A DNA stretch of 64,000 nucleotides, from positions 214,535 through 278,534 of the forward strand of contig NZ_FMAY01000002.1 in NCBI RefSeq assembly GCF_900094925.1, given 5' to 3'. Numbering within the stretch: position 1 is the stretch's first letter; the number at the start of each line of letters is the position of its first letter. Made by a program: the position numbers and the translations under genes. The notes beneath the pieces were generated by a model that had not been told where the DNA came from, did not search any database, and saw only the letters and a list, made by a program, of their open reading frames with translations. Below are positions 40,129 through 48,214 of the stretch, piece after piece. The DNA is from Kosakonia oryzendophytica (GTDB lineage Bacteria; Pseudomonadota; Gammaproteobacteria; Enterobacterales; Enterobacteriaceae).

Positions 40129-40425
40129 ATGAAAGAACAGTTCACCACCACGGTCAGGGTTAACGGCAAGGGCGATGCGAAAAACCGCGCCTTCGCCGAT
40201 GCGCTGAGCCACGTTCAGGCCGCGGTGATGAAAGCGTCGCCGCATATTTTACTGCGTATCGAGCCACAGGATGTGCAGGTTGTTCATGCGCAGGAAACGA
40301 CGCGGAAAGAGGCCTTTTTGTTCCTCTTCCTGCGTCGGGAAAGACGCACCTACAGCGTGGAGCTGGATGTGACCGTCAACGTGACCGCCATCAATCTCGA
40401 TAAAGTGGATTTCGTCACGAAATAA
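40129..40425 (+). CDS. DUF4312 family protein
   Basis: The 98-residue soluble alpha/beta protein starts MKEQFTTTVRVNGKGDAKNR and includes ILLRIEPQDVQVVHAQETTRKEAF with a basic LFLRRERRTYSVELDV. It belongs to a family seen only in clusters with SFCGS, DUF4310 and DUF4311 proteins (EF_0831-type). It starts two bases after the SFCGS gene and precedes the two membrane proteins, so it is probably a cytoplasmic part of the same transporter. The function is unknown. Confidence 0.82.
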   Translation: MKEQFTTTVRVNGKGDAKNRAFADALSHVQAAVMKASPHILLRIEPQDVQVVHAQETTRKEAFLFLFLRRERRTYSVELDVTVNVTAINLDKVDFVTK

Positions 40426-40475
40426 CTCAATGCATACCCGTGAGTCCGTTCCATCGGGTAGAAGAGGGCAGACTG

Positions 40476-41252
40476 ATGTTCTTAATCATACTAATAAAAT
40501 CACTCATCATCGGCGGCCTGGTTGGCGTCGGCGTGGGTGCCGGGGCTGCACGCATGTTCCACGCGCCGACCACTCAGGGTATGGGCGCATTTCGTACTTT
40601 GGGGGAACTGAACTCTTGCGAAGGGGATCCGGCATCGCACTTCTCCTTTGGCTTAGGGTTCTTCTTTAACGCCTGGGCGTCATCCGTAGCTGCGGGTTCC
40701 TTTACCCAGGACGTTGACCACCGCATTATCCCCAACTGGGGCGCGGCGGCGCTGATGGTGAAAAACCGTAACGTCGGCGAAACCCTGCACGATCCGAAAA
40801 AGATGGCCATCGCCTGTGGGCTGATCGGCATGGTGGTGGTCACCTTCCTCAACCTGACGGCCTCTTCCGTACCGGCGGCGCTGCAAGTCACGGCGGTGAA
40901 AGTGTTGGTACCGGCAGCAAACTTACTGGTGAATACCGTGATGCCGGTGATCTTCTGGCTGGCGGCCATCGACGCCGGTAAAAAATCCGGTTTCTGGGCC
41001 ACTGTTTTTGGCGGCGCGGCGCAGTTAATCATGGGTAACGCCGTTCCGGGGTTGGTGCTGGGTATTCTGATCGGTAAAGGCGTGGAAGAGAGTGGCTGGA
41101 ACCGCGTTACCAAAGTAATGATGACCGCGATTGTCGCCCTGTTTGTCCTGAGCGGTTTCTTCCGCGGCTTCGATCTGAAAATGATTGAGTCCTTCCACCT
41201 GAGCGCGCCGAACTGGCTTGAGCTCATCCACAACTCGCTCAGCGGCAAATAA
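40476..41252 (+). CDS. DUF4311 membrane protein, putative transporter subunit
   Basis: The 258-residue integral membrane protein has about six or seven hydrophobic segments: the N-terminal LIKSLIIGGLVGVGVGAGAA, then FSFGLGFFFNAWASSVAAGS, and further helices between 100 and 235. The motifs GDPASHFSFGLGFFFNAW and DVDHRIIPNWGAA are family hallmarks. The ATG at 40476 is favoured because it opens the first helix and has AAGAGGG upstream; GTG at 40440 would add 12 residues. It is likely the channel half of an uncharacterised importer together with DUF4310, nine bases downstream. Confidence 0.82.
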   Translation: MFLIILIKSLIIGGLVGVGVGAGAARMFHAPTTQGMGAFRTLGELNSCEGDPASHFSFGLGFFFNAWASSVAAGSFTQDVDHRIIPNWGAAALMVKNRNVGETLHDPKKMAIACGLIGMVVVTFLNLTASSVPAALQVTAVKVLVPAANLLVNTVMPVIFWLAAIDAGKKSGFWATVFGGAAQLIMGNAVPGLVLGILIGKGVEESGWNRVTKVMMTAIVALFVLSGFFRGFDLKMIESFHLSAPNWLELIHNSLSGK

Positions 41253-41261
41253 GGAAAGACG

Positions 41262-41903
41262 ATGGAACAGAATAAAGGCTTTTGGTACGCCGACTGGTCA
41301 TTCCCGATTTTCGTCGGCCTGCTCTCTTCCGGCGTCTTTGCCGGGACACATATGTACTACCTGTACGGCATCGGCGCGTTCAACGAAGTGGCGTTTGTCT
41401 CGATGCTGCGCTCCGGTATGGACACTGGCGTATACGGAGCGGTGGCGGCGTTTGGTGCCAGCTTCCTGTTTGCCCGCATTATTGAAGGTTCGCTGGTGGG
41501 GATTCTGGATATCGGCGGCGCGATCCAAACCGGTGTCGGGCTTGGCGTTCCGGCACTGCTGCTCGGCGCGGGCTTTGTCTTCCCGGTGGCGAACTTTGTT
41601 GCCTCGCTGGCAACCGGTCTGGTGATTGGGGTGTTGATTGGTTACCTGATTATCCTGGCGCGTAAGTTCACCATTAACCAGAGCGACTCCACTTACGGCG
41701 CAGACGTGATGATGGGGGCGGGTAATGCGTCGGGTCGCTTCCTTGGCCCGTTGATTATTCTCAGCGCCATGACGGCCTCGATTCCTATTGGCATCGGTTC
41801 ATTGGTGGGCGCACTGCTGTTTTACCTCTGGCAAAAGCCGATCACCGGGGGCGCGATCCTGGGTGCGATGTTGCTGGGTGCCATCTTCCCGGTGGCCCTC
41901 TGA
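41262..41903 (+). CDS. DUF4310 membrane protein, putative transporter subunit
   Basis: The 213-residue protein has about six hydrophobic segments, for example FPIFVGLLSSGVFAGTHMYY, GVYGAVAAFGASFLFARI and ATGLVIGVLIGYLIILA. It has an unusually high Gly content and the GNASGRFLGPLIILSAMTAS motif. It pairs invariably with DUF4311 in known clusters. AAGGAAAGACG precedes the ATG. A very stable hairpin follows the gene and separates the transport half of the cluster from the enzyme half. Confidence 0.82.
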   Translation: MEQNKGFWYADWSFPIFVGLLSSGVFAGTHMYYLYGIGAFNEVAFVSMLRSGMDTGVYGAVAAFGASFLFARIIEGSLVGILDIGGAIQTGVGLGVPALLLGAGFVFPVANFVASLATGLVIGVLIGYLIILARKFTINQSDSTYGADVMMGAGNASGRFLGPLIILSAMTASIPIGIGSLVGALLFYLWQKPITGGAILGAMLLGAIFPVAL

Positions 41904-41909
41904 TACCCG

Positions 41910-41927
41910 CGGGCGCTACGGCGCCCG
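41910..41927 (+). promoter_or_regulatory. Intercistronic C(UACG)G hairpin
   Basis: CGGGCGC-TACG-GCGCCCG is a perfect 7-bp stem closed by a UNCG-type tetraloop. No U-tract follows, so it is more likely an mRNA stabiliser or processing boundary than a terminator. Confidence 0.6.
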
Positions 41928-41945
41928 TTACTTCTGGAGATACGC

Positions 41946-43079
41946 ATGTTTGATTTACTCCTGCGCCGGGCACGTCTGGTTGACGATACGGTGACGGATA
42001 TCGCCATCAGTGCGGGTAAAATCGCCGCGTTGGGTGATATCAGCGGCCCGGCGGTGAAATCTGTTGATTTACACGGTGAACATTATGTCAGCGCCGGGTG
42101 GATCGACTCCCACGTCCATTGCTATCCAAACTCGCCGATCTATCACGATCAGCCCGACAGTGTCGGGATCGCAACCGGGGTCACCACGGTGATCGATGCA
42201 GGCAGCACCGGTGCGGACGATATTGACGATTTTTATACCCTCACCCGCCAGGCAACCACGGAAGTCTATGCGCTGTTGAATATCTCCCGCGTGGGACTGA
42301 TTGCACAAAACGAGCTGGCGAACCTGAATAATATCGATGCCAGCGCCGTACGTGATGCGGTGCAACGCCACCCGGATTTTATCGTTGGCCTGAAAGCGCG
42401 GATGAGCAGCAGCGTGGTGGGTGACAACGGCATTACACCGCTTGAACGCGCGAAAGCGATACAAAAAGAGAACGGTGATTTACCGCTGATGGTGCATATC
42501 GGTAACAACCCGCCGAACCTCGACGAGATTGCCGATCTGCTCACCTCCGGCGACATCATCACCCACTGCTATAACGGTAAACCGAACCGCATTCTGACCC
42601 CCGGCGGGGAGTTGCGCGCGTCCGTTGCCCGCGCGCTTCGCCGCGGTGTGCGGCTGGATGTGGGGCACGGCAGCGCCAGTTTTATCTTTACGGTGGCAAA
42701 ACGTGCGATAGCGTTGGGCATTTTGCCGCAGACCATCAGTTCCGACATCTACTGCCGCAACCGCATTGACGGCCCGGTGCGCTCACTGGCGAACGTGATG
42801 TCCAAATTTCTCGCCATTGGCCTGTCGCTGCCGCAGGTGATTGCCTGTGTGACCGACCACGCCGCCGAGGGCCTGCGCCTGAAACAGAAAGGGCGACTGG
42901 CGGTCGGTTATGACGCCGATCTGACCATTTTCGACCTGAAGCGCCAGCCAGTGCTGTTTACCGATGCGGAACACGAAAGCTTACAGGCTGAACAGTTAAT
43001 CACGCCGTTGGCCGCCATTCGTGCAGGCCATGGCTATATGACCGAACAGGGGAGTGCGGAACATGCCTTCGATTTATGA
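41946..43079 (+). CDS. Amidohydrolase/deacetylase-family metalloenzyme (EF_0837-type)
   Basis: The 377-residue amidohydrolase-superfamily protein has a complete binuclear metal site: His56 and His58 in DSHVHCYP, Lys150 (GLKARM, probably carboxylated), His184 (LMVHIG), His207 (IITHCYNG) and Asp267 (SSDIYCRN). Such proteins are often mis-named dihydroorotase. In this setting removal of an N-acyl group from an amino-sugar acid is the best guess. CTGGAG precedes the start. It overlaps the next gene by 17 bases, so translation is coupled. Confidence 0.85.
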   Translation: MFDLLLRRARLVDDTVTDIAISAGKIAALGDISGPAVKSVDLHGEHYVSAGWIDSHVHCYPNSPIYHDQPDSVGIATGVTTVIDAGSTGADDIDDFYTLTRQATTEVYALLNISRVGLIAQNELANLNNIDASAVRDAVQRHPDFIVGLKARMSSSVVGDNGITPLERAKAIQKENGDLPLMVHIGNNPPNLDEIADLLTSGDIITHCYNGKPNRILTPGGELRASVARALRRGVRLDVGHGSASFIFTVAKRAIALGILPQTISSDIYCRNRIDGPVRSLANVMSKFLAIGLSLPQVIACVTDHAAEGLRLKQKGRLAVGYDADLTIFDLKRQPVLFTDAEHESLQAEQLITPLAAIRAGHGYMTEQGSAEHAFDL

Positions 43080-44181
43080 TAAGTACCAATTAAAACAGGT
43101 GATTAATGCCTCCGGGCGCATGACGGCGCTCGGCGTCTCCACCCCGCGCCCGGAAGTGGTTGAGGCGGTCCTTAGCGGCATGAATCACTACTTCGAAATG
43201 AAAGATCTGGTGAACAAGACCGGGGAGTACATCGCGAATTTGCTGGAGGTTGAGGGCGCGACGGTGGTCTCTTGTGCTTCTGCCGGTATTGCACAGTCGG
43301 TGGCCGCTGTACTGGTGAAAGAGAGTGACTGGTTGCTGGAAAACCTGCACAGCACGGTGATTGAGAACAACGAAATCGTACTGCCGCGCGGCCATAACGT
43401 TAACTTTGGCGCACCGGTCGGCACAATGGTGGCGTTGGGCGGCGGTAAGGTTGTGGAAGCCGGCTACGCCAACGAATGTTCCGCCGATCAACTGGCGGCG
43501 GCGATCTCCCCGCGCACGGCGGCGATCCTCTATATCAAGTCCCACCACTGCGTACAGAAAAGCATGCTCAGCGTTGAGCAGGCTGTCGTGGTGGCGCGTA
43601 AACACGATCTGCCGCTGATTGTCGATGCGGCAGCGGAAGAAGATTTGCAGTGCTACTACCGCGCTGGCGCCGATCTGGTTATCTACAGCGGCGCGAAGGC
43701 GATCGAGGGGCCAACTAGCGGGCTGGTGATCGGCAAAACGCAGTACGTCGAGTGGGTCAAACGCCAGACGGCGGGCATTGGTCGGGCGATGAAAGTGGGC
43801 AAAGAGGGCATTCTCGGACTGACCTGCGCCATTGAACACTACCTTAGCGCCCGGAAAGAGAGCGGTGCGGAAATGGTCGCCAAAATGACGCCGTTTATCG
43901 ACCAGCTTAATACGCTGCCGGGCGTCAGCGCGCGCGTCGTGTGGGACAGCGCCGGGCGAGATATTGCCCGTAGCGAAATCAAGTTCGACGAAGCGATAAC
44001 GGGTATCGCCACAGGTGATTTAGTCAGCGCCCTGAAACAGGGGGAATACGCCATTTACTTCCGTGGCTATAAAGCCAATGAAGGCATTATCGAGGCCGAT
44101 GTCCGTAGCGTAACTGCCGACCAACTGGCGGTGGTGTATCGCCGCATCGCCGAAGAACTGAACAAGGAGCAACGCCCATGA
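43063..44181 (+). CDS. SelA/DgaE-like PLP-dependent ammonia-lyase
   Basis: The 372-residue fold-type I PLP enzyme is related to selenocysteine synthase and to D-glucosaminate-6-phosphate ammonia-lyase (DgaE) of Salmonella. The cofactor lysine is Lys212 in VIYSGAKAIEGPTSG; LPLIVDAAAEEDL provides the aspartate for the pyridine nitrogen. The expected reaction is elimination of ammonia from a 2-amino-2-deoxy-aldonate 6-phosphate to give 2-keto-3-deoxygluconate-6-phosphate. ATG 43063 is preceded by GGGGAGTGCGG; a GTG three codons earlier is less likely. It overlaps its neighbours on both sides. Confidence 0.85.
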   Translation: MPSIYDKYQLKQVINASGRMTALGVSTPRPEVVEAVLSGMNHYFEMKDLVNKTGEYIANLLEVEGATVVSCASAGIAQSVAAVLVKESDWLLENLHSTVIENNEIVLPRGHNVNFGAPVGTMVALGGGKVVEAGYANECSADQLAAAISPRTAAILYIKSHHCVQKSMLSVEQAVVVARKHDLPLIVDAAAEEDLQCYYRAGADLVIYSGAKAIEGPTSGLVIGKTQYVEWVKRQTAGIGRAMKVGKEGILGLTCAIEHYLSARKESGAEMVAKMTPFIDQLNTLPGVSARVVWDSAGRDIARSEIKFDEAITGIATGDLVSALKQGEYAIYFRGYKANEGIIEADVRSVTADQLAVVYRRIAEELNKEQRP

Positions 44182-44918
44182 AACTGACCCCCAATTTTTA
44201 CCGTGACCGTGTGTGCCTGAATGTGCTGGCAGGCAGTAAAGATAACGCCAGCGCCATTTACGAGGCTGCAGAAGGCCATGTGCTGGTGGGCGTCCTGTCG
44301 AAAAACTACCCGGACGTTGCCACGGCGGTCGCCGATATGCGCGACTATGCAGCGCGTATTGATAACGCGCTCTCTGTCGGCCTGGGTGCGGGTGATCCGA
44401 ACCAGTCCGCCATGGTCAGCGCCATCGCCCGTGAGGTGCAACCGCAGCATGTGAATCAGGTCTTTACCGGCGTGGCAACCAGCCGGGCGCTGCTGGGGCA
44501 GAGTGAGACGGTGGTAAACGGCCTGGTCTCGCCAACGGGAACGCCAGGGCTGGTGAAAATCTCCACCGGGCCGCTAAGCAGCCAGGCTGCGGACGGCGTT
44601 GTACCGATTGAGACGGCAATTGCACTGTTAAAAGATATGGGCGGCAGCTCGGTTAAATACTTCCCAATGGGCGGTCTGACGTGCCGTGACGAGTATCTGG
44701 CGGTGGCTGAAGCTTGTGCGCGTTACGATTTCTGGCTGGAGCCGACTGGCGGTATCGATTTGGACAATTTTGGTGAGATCCTGCAAATCGCACTGGAGGC
44801 GGGAGTGCGTAAAATTATCCCGCATGTTTACAGCTCAATCATCGATAAGGTGAGCGGCGACACGCGTCCGGCGGACGTTTGTCAACTGATGGCGATAACC
44901 CAAAAACGGGTGCAGTAA
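44178..44918 (+). CDS. KDPG-type aldolase (DgaF/EF_0839-like)
   Basis: The 246-residue TIM-barrel protein has the Schiff-base lysine Lys160 in SSVKYFPMGG, the position used by KDPG aldolases, and GATEITIP-like replacement segments such as EPTGGIDLDNFGEI. The family called KDGP aldolase is slightly longer than Eda. It should split 2-keto-3-deoxy-6-phosphogluconate into pyruvate and glyceraldehyde 3-phosphate. Its start overlaps the preceding stop (ATGA). A hairpin follows before the lactonase gene. Confidence 0.85.
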   Translation: MKLTPNFYRDRVCLNVLAGSKDNASAIYEAAEGHVLVGVLSKNYPDVATAVADMRDYAARIDNALSVGLGAGDPNQSAMVSAIAREVQPQHVNQVFTGVATSRALLGQSETVVNGLVSPTGTPGLVKISTGPLSSQAADGVVPIETAIALLKDMGGSSVKYFPMGGLTCRDEYLAVAEACARYDFWLEPTGGIDLDNFGEILQIALEAGVRKIIPHVYSSIIDKVSGDTRPADVCQLMAITQKRVQ

Positions 44919-44923
44919 ACGCA

Positions 44924-44947
44924 CTCCCTCTCCCTGCTGTGAGGGAG
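44924..44947 (+). promoter_or_regulatory. Intercistronic hairpin after the aldolase gene
   Basis: CTCCCTC / GAGGGAG is a perfect 7-bp stem with a ten-base loop, without a U-tract. It is probably an mRNA boundary rather than a full terminator, and it shares CT-rich character with the dispersed repeats. Confidence 0.5.
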
Positions 44948-44975
44948 CAACTCAACCGTTGTGTCAGGAGCCATT

Positions 44976-46124
44976 ATGACGACTGTTCGTTATCTACTTG
45001 CCGCTTCACTCTCTCTGCTGGCGACCCACGTCATGGCACAAACCGAATACGCCTGGGTGGGAACGTACAACCCGAATGGTGAAGGGTTGTACCGTTTCAC
45101 CGTCGATCCGCAATCGGGAGTGCTTGGGAATAAAACGCTGGTCAGCACATTGCCGAACGCGGCGCAACTGACCGTGGCGCGCGATGGCAAGACGCTCTAT
45201 CTCGCCAGCGAAGTGGAGCAGGGCGCGGTTCAGGCGCTGCGTATTGGCAACAATGGCGAGCTGAGCGTGCTCAATCAAGTGGCGTCTGGCGGGGCCGGGC
45301 CGGTCTATCTGTCACTAACGCCGGATGGCCGTTTCTTGCTGGTGGCGAATTACGTCAGCGGTTCGATTGCCGTGTTGCCGGTTAACGATGATGGCAGCCT
45401 CGGGGAAGCGGTGGACAAGCGGCAGGATCAGGGGGAACCTGGCACGGCAAAACCGCAAGCGGCGGTGGAAGGTAGTTTTGCGATAAGCGATCACAATGGT
45501 CCCCATGCGCATATGATTGCCGCCGATCCGAGCGGGAAATTTGTCTTTTCCACCGATCTGGGGCTGGATCGCATTTACCAGTATAAGTTTGATGGCAAAA
45601 CAGGCGCGTTAACACCTAATGATCCACCTTTTATCAGTGCCTCTTCCAAAGGAGCCGGTCCACGTCACTTTGTTTTCACGCTGCAAGGCGACGGCCTGTG
45701 GCTGATTAATGAAGAGTCGTCGACGCTGACGCACTACGCGCTGAATAAAACCACCGGCACATTACAGCAGGGGGAAACCATTTCTGCGCTGCCGAAAGAC
45801 TACAAAGGCACCAGTTTTGCCGCGGGTCTGGTGTTAAGCGCCGATGGCAAACAGTTGTATGTTGCCAACCGGTTGCATAACAGCATTGGGCACTTTACGG
45901 TGAAAGCCGATGGTTCGCTCATGCATCAGGACGATGTGTGTACACGCGGTGATTATCCGCGCACGCTGACGTTGGCGGCGAATGGGCGCTGGCTCTATGT
46001 GCTGAATCAGCGCAGCGATAACATCACCCGCTTTCGCGTGGAACCCAACGGAAAACTGCAATTTGAGCCGGATTACACCCCGGTGGGCAGTCCATCTCAG
46101 ATGGTCATTTCATCTCACCCTTAA
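44976..46124 (+). CDS. Secreted lactonase-like seven-bladed beta-propeller protein
   Basis: The 382-residue protein has a signal peptide (MTTVRYLLAASLSLLATHVMA, cut before QTEYAW) and repeating beta-propeller blades such as YVGTY-like WVGTYNPNGEGLYRF, GPHAHMIAADPSGKFVFSTDLGLDR and KQLYVANRLHNSIGHF. This is the 6-phosphogluconolactonase (YbhE-type, PF10282) family, but that enzyme is cytoplasmic. A periplasmic version would most likely open an unphosphorylated aldonolactone. CAGGAG precedes the ATG at 44976. It sits between the aldolase and the regulator. Confidence 0.85.
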   Translation: MTTVRYLLAASLSLLATHVMAQTEYAWVGTYNPNGEGLYRFTVDPQSGVLGNKTLVSTLPNAAQLTVARDGKTLYLASEVEQGAVQALRIGNNGELSVLNQVASGGAGPVYLSLTPDGRFLLVANYVSGSIAVLPVNDDGSLGEAVDKRQDQGEPGTAKPQAAVEGSFAISDHNGPHAHMIAADPSGKFVFSTDLGLDRIYQYKFDGKTGALTPNDPPFISASSKGAGPRHFVFTLQGDGLWLINEESSTLTHYALNKTTGTLQQGETISALPKDYKGTSFAAGLVLSADGKQLYVANRLHNSIGHFTVKADGSLMHQDDVCTRGDYPRTLTLAANGRWLYVLNQRSDNITRFRVEPNGKLQFEPDYTPVGSPSQMVISSHP

Positions 46125-46139
46125 AGCCTGGAGAGCGAT

Positions 46140-48050
46140 GTGCGATTCCCGAACCAACGTTTAGCGCAACTGTTTACTATGCTGCAAAACGAAACGCTAC
46201 CGCAGGATGAGCTGGCACAGCGCTTGTCTGTGTCAACGCGTACCGTTCGGGCCGATATCACTGCTCTCAACGCGTTGCTGTTGCAGCACGGTGCGCAATT
46301 TGTGCTGACGCGCGGCAGCGGTTATCAACTAAAAATCGATGACGCTGCCCGCTATCAGAGCTTGCAGGCCACCCGCCCGCGTGCGTTGCGTATTCCGCGC
46401 AGTGCTCCGGAGCGGGTGCACTATCTGGTGGTGCGTTTTCTCACCTCCGCGTTTTCCCTCAAACTGGAAGATCTGGCGGACGAATGGTTTGTCAGCCGCG
46501 CCACGCTGCAAAACGACATGACGGAAGTGCGCGAGTGGTTTTCCCGCTATCGCCTGACGCTGGAAACCCGCCCGCGTCATGGTATGAAACTGTTTGGCAG
46601 TGAAATGGCACTGCGCGCCTGCCTGACGGATTTACTGTGGGAGCTGGCGCAACAGAATGCACAGAACCCGCTGATCACCGAAGATGCGCTCAATCCAGGC
46701 GTGCCGGAAGCACTGGCGTCTGTTCTACACGATTGTTTTAGTCGTTATCACATTCGCCTGACTGATGAAGGCGATCTGTTTATCCGCTTGTATTGCGCTG
46801 TTGCAGTACGCCGTATCAGCGAGGGCTATCCGCTGTCGGAATTTACCGCCGATGATGGGGATGAGAACGTGCGCGACGCCGCACGGGATATCTCAGCCGC
46901 ATTGCAACAACTGGCGGGGAAACCGCTGGCGGCGGCGGAAGAGCACTGGCTGCGAGTGCATATCGCCGGGCGTCGCGTGCAGGAGCTGGTACCCAGCGCC
47001 ATCAGCGCCGATGATGATGAAACACTGGTGAATTACATTCTTGGCTATATCAATAGCCACTATAACTACAACCTGCAAAACGACACACAACTGCATGCGG
47101 ACCTGCTGACGCATATCAAAACCATGATCACCCGCGTGCGCTACCAAATCATGATCCCCAACCCGCTGTTGGATAACATCAAGCAGCACTACCCCATGGC
47201 CTGGGACATGACGCTGGCGGCGGTCTCCAGTTGGGGGAAATACACACCGTATGTGATCAGCGAAAACGAGATCGGTTTTCTGGTGCTGCACATTGGCGTG
47301 GGGCTGGAGCGTCACTACAACATTGGTTACCAGCGGCAACCGCAGGTGTTGCTGGTGTGTGATGCCGGAAATGCAATGGCGCGCATGATTGAAGCCGTGC
47401 TGGGGCGGAAATACCCGCAAATTGTGGTTACCCGCACCGTGACGCTGCGTGATTACGAGCAGTGCGCCACTATTGCCGAAGATTTTGTGATTTCCACTGC
47501 GCGGGTCAGTGAAAAAGATAAACCGGTGGTCACTATTGCGCCGTTCCCCAGTGAGTATCAACTGGAGCAGATCGGCAAACTGGTGCTGGTGGACAGAACG
47601 CGCCCGTGGATGCTGGAAAAGTATTTTGATGCGCTCCATTTCCGCATTATCGACGGTGAGATGGATCAGCAAACGCTGTTTACCACCCTCTGTGACCAAT
47701 TGCGTGATGAAGGTTTTGTCGACGCAGAATTTCTCGACTCGGTCATTGAACGTGAAGCGATTGTCAGCACCCTGCTGGGGGAAGGCATTGCTTTACCGCA
47801 CGCCCTTGGGTTGCTGGCGAAAAAAACCGTGGTCTATACCGTGCTGGCCCCGCAGGGGATCCGCTGGGGAGACGACACCGCGCATGTCATTTTTTTACTG
47901 GCGATCAGCAAAAGCGAGTACGAAGAGGCGATGGCGATCTACGATATTTTCGTCACTTTCTTGCGCGAACGCGCCACCGCCAGGCTTTGTGCCTGTGCAG
48001 ACTTTGCCACGTTCAAACGCGTAGCAATGGAATCGCTCAGCCGTTTTTAG
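46140..48050 (+). CDS. MtlR/BglG-type PTS-responsive transcriptional regulator
   Basis: The 636-residue protein has an N-terminal helix-turn-helix (about 1-65, LAQRLSVSTRTVRADITALN), a second winged region (about 95-150), PRD1 (about 185-290) and PRD2 (about 300-395, with LLTHIKTMI and IGFLVLHIGVGLER). These are followed by an EIIB-like domain with Cys407 (LLVCDAGNA) and an EIIA-fructose/mannitol-like domain with His554 (GIALPHALGLL). PRD1 has Tyr where a first His is usual (FIRLYCAVAVRRI), though HWLRVHIAG is kept. It uses GTG at 46140 after GGAGAGCG. It probably binds the 39330-39349 palindrome and reads the phosphorylation state of the cluster's carrier proteins. Confidence 0.88.
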   Translation: MRFPNQRLAQLFTMLQNETLPQDELAQRLSVSTRTVRADITALNALLLQHGAQFVLTRGSGYQLKIDDAARYQSLQATRPRALRIPRSAPERVHYLVVRFLTSAFSLKLEDLADEWFVSRATLQNDMTEVREWFSRYRLTLETRPRHGMKLFGSEMALRACLTDLLWELAQQNAQNPLITEDALNPGVPEALASVLHDCFSRYHIRLTDEGDLFIRLYCAVAVRRISEGYPLSEFTADDGDENVRDAARDISAALQQLAGKPLAAAEEHWLRVHIAGRRVQELVPSAISADDDETLVNYILGYINSHYNYNLQNDTQLHADLLTHIKTMITRVRYQIMIPNPLLDNIKQHYPMAWDMTLAAVSSWGKYTPYVISENEIGFLVLHIGVGLERHYNIGYQRQPQVLLVCDAGNAMARMIEAVLGRKYPQIVVTRTVTLRDYEQCATIAEDFVISTARVSEKDKPVVTIAPFPSEYQLEQIGKLVLVDRTRPWMLEKYFDALHFRIIDGEMDQQTLFTTLCDQLRDEGFVDAEFLDSVIEREAIVSTLLGEGIALPHALGLLAKKTVVYTVLAPQGIRWGDDTAHVIFLLAISKSEYEEAMAIYDIFVTFLRERATARLCACADFATFKRVAMESLSRF

Positions 48051-48175
48051 AACCTGTTGGGGATGAACGATACCGCAACACGCTTATACCGTGGCGGGGG
48101 GGTATTTAAAGGTGTACACGCAACTGGCGTGACGGTTTGGTTTTTGCTGTAGCGGTGGGCAAACGAGAAAACGCG

Positions 48176-48203
48176 GCCGCTTACCGGAATGCCAGCAAGC
48201 GGC
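48176..48203. repeat. REP-like palindrome between regulator and nrdG
   Basis: GCCGCTT / AAGCGGC with a 14-base loop containing CCGGAATGCC is a REP-type palindrome in the convergent gap. It may end transcripts from both sides. Confidence 0.5.
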
Positions 48204-48214
48204 TGCCGCGCTGT

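Noticed and set aside
41946..43079. Considered calling the amidohydrolase a dihydroorotase
   Set aside because: Metal ligands are shared across the superfamily, and no pyrimidine genes adjoin; the gene context points to a deacylase.
43063..44181. Considered calling the PLP enzyme selenocysteine synthase SelA
   Set aside because: It is shorter than SelA, lacks its N-terminal tRNA-binding domain, and the setting is sugar-acid breakdown with an aldolase.
46140..48050. Considered calling the regulator a LevR/DgaR-type sigma-54 activator
   Set aside because: There is no AAA+ domain with GAFTGA motif and no convincing -24/-12 promoter upstream of the cluster; the layout is MtlR/BglG-like.
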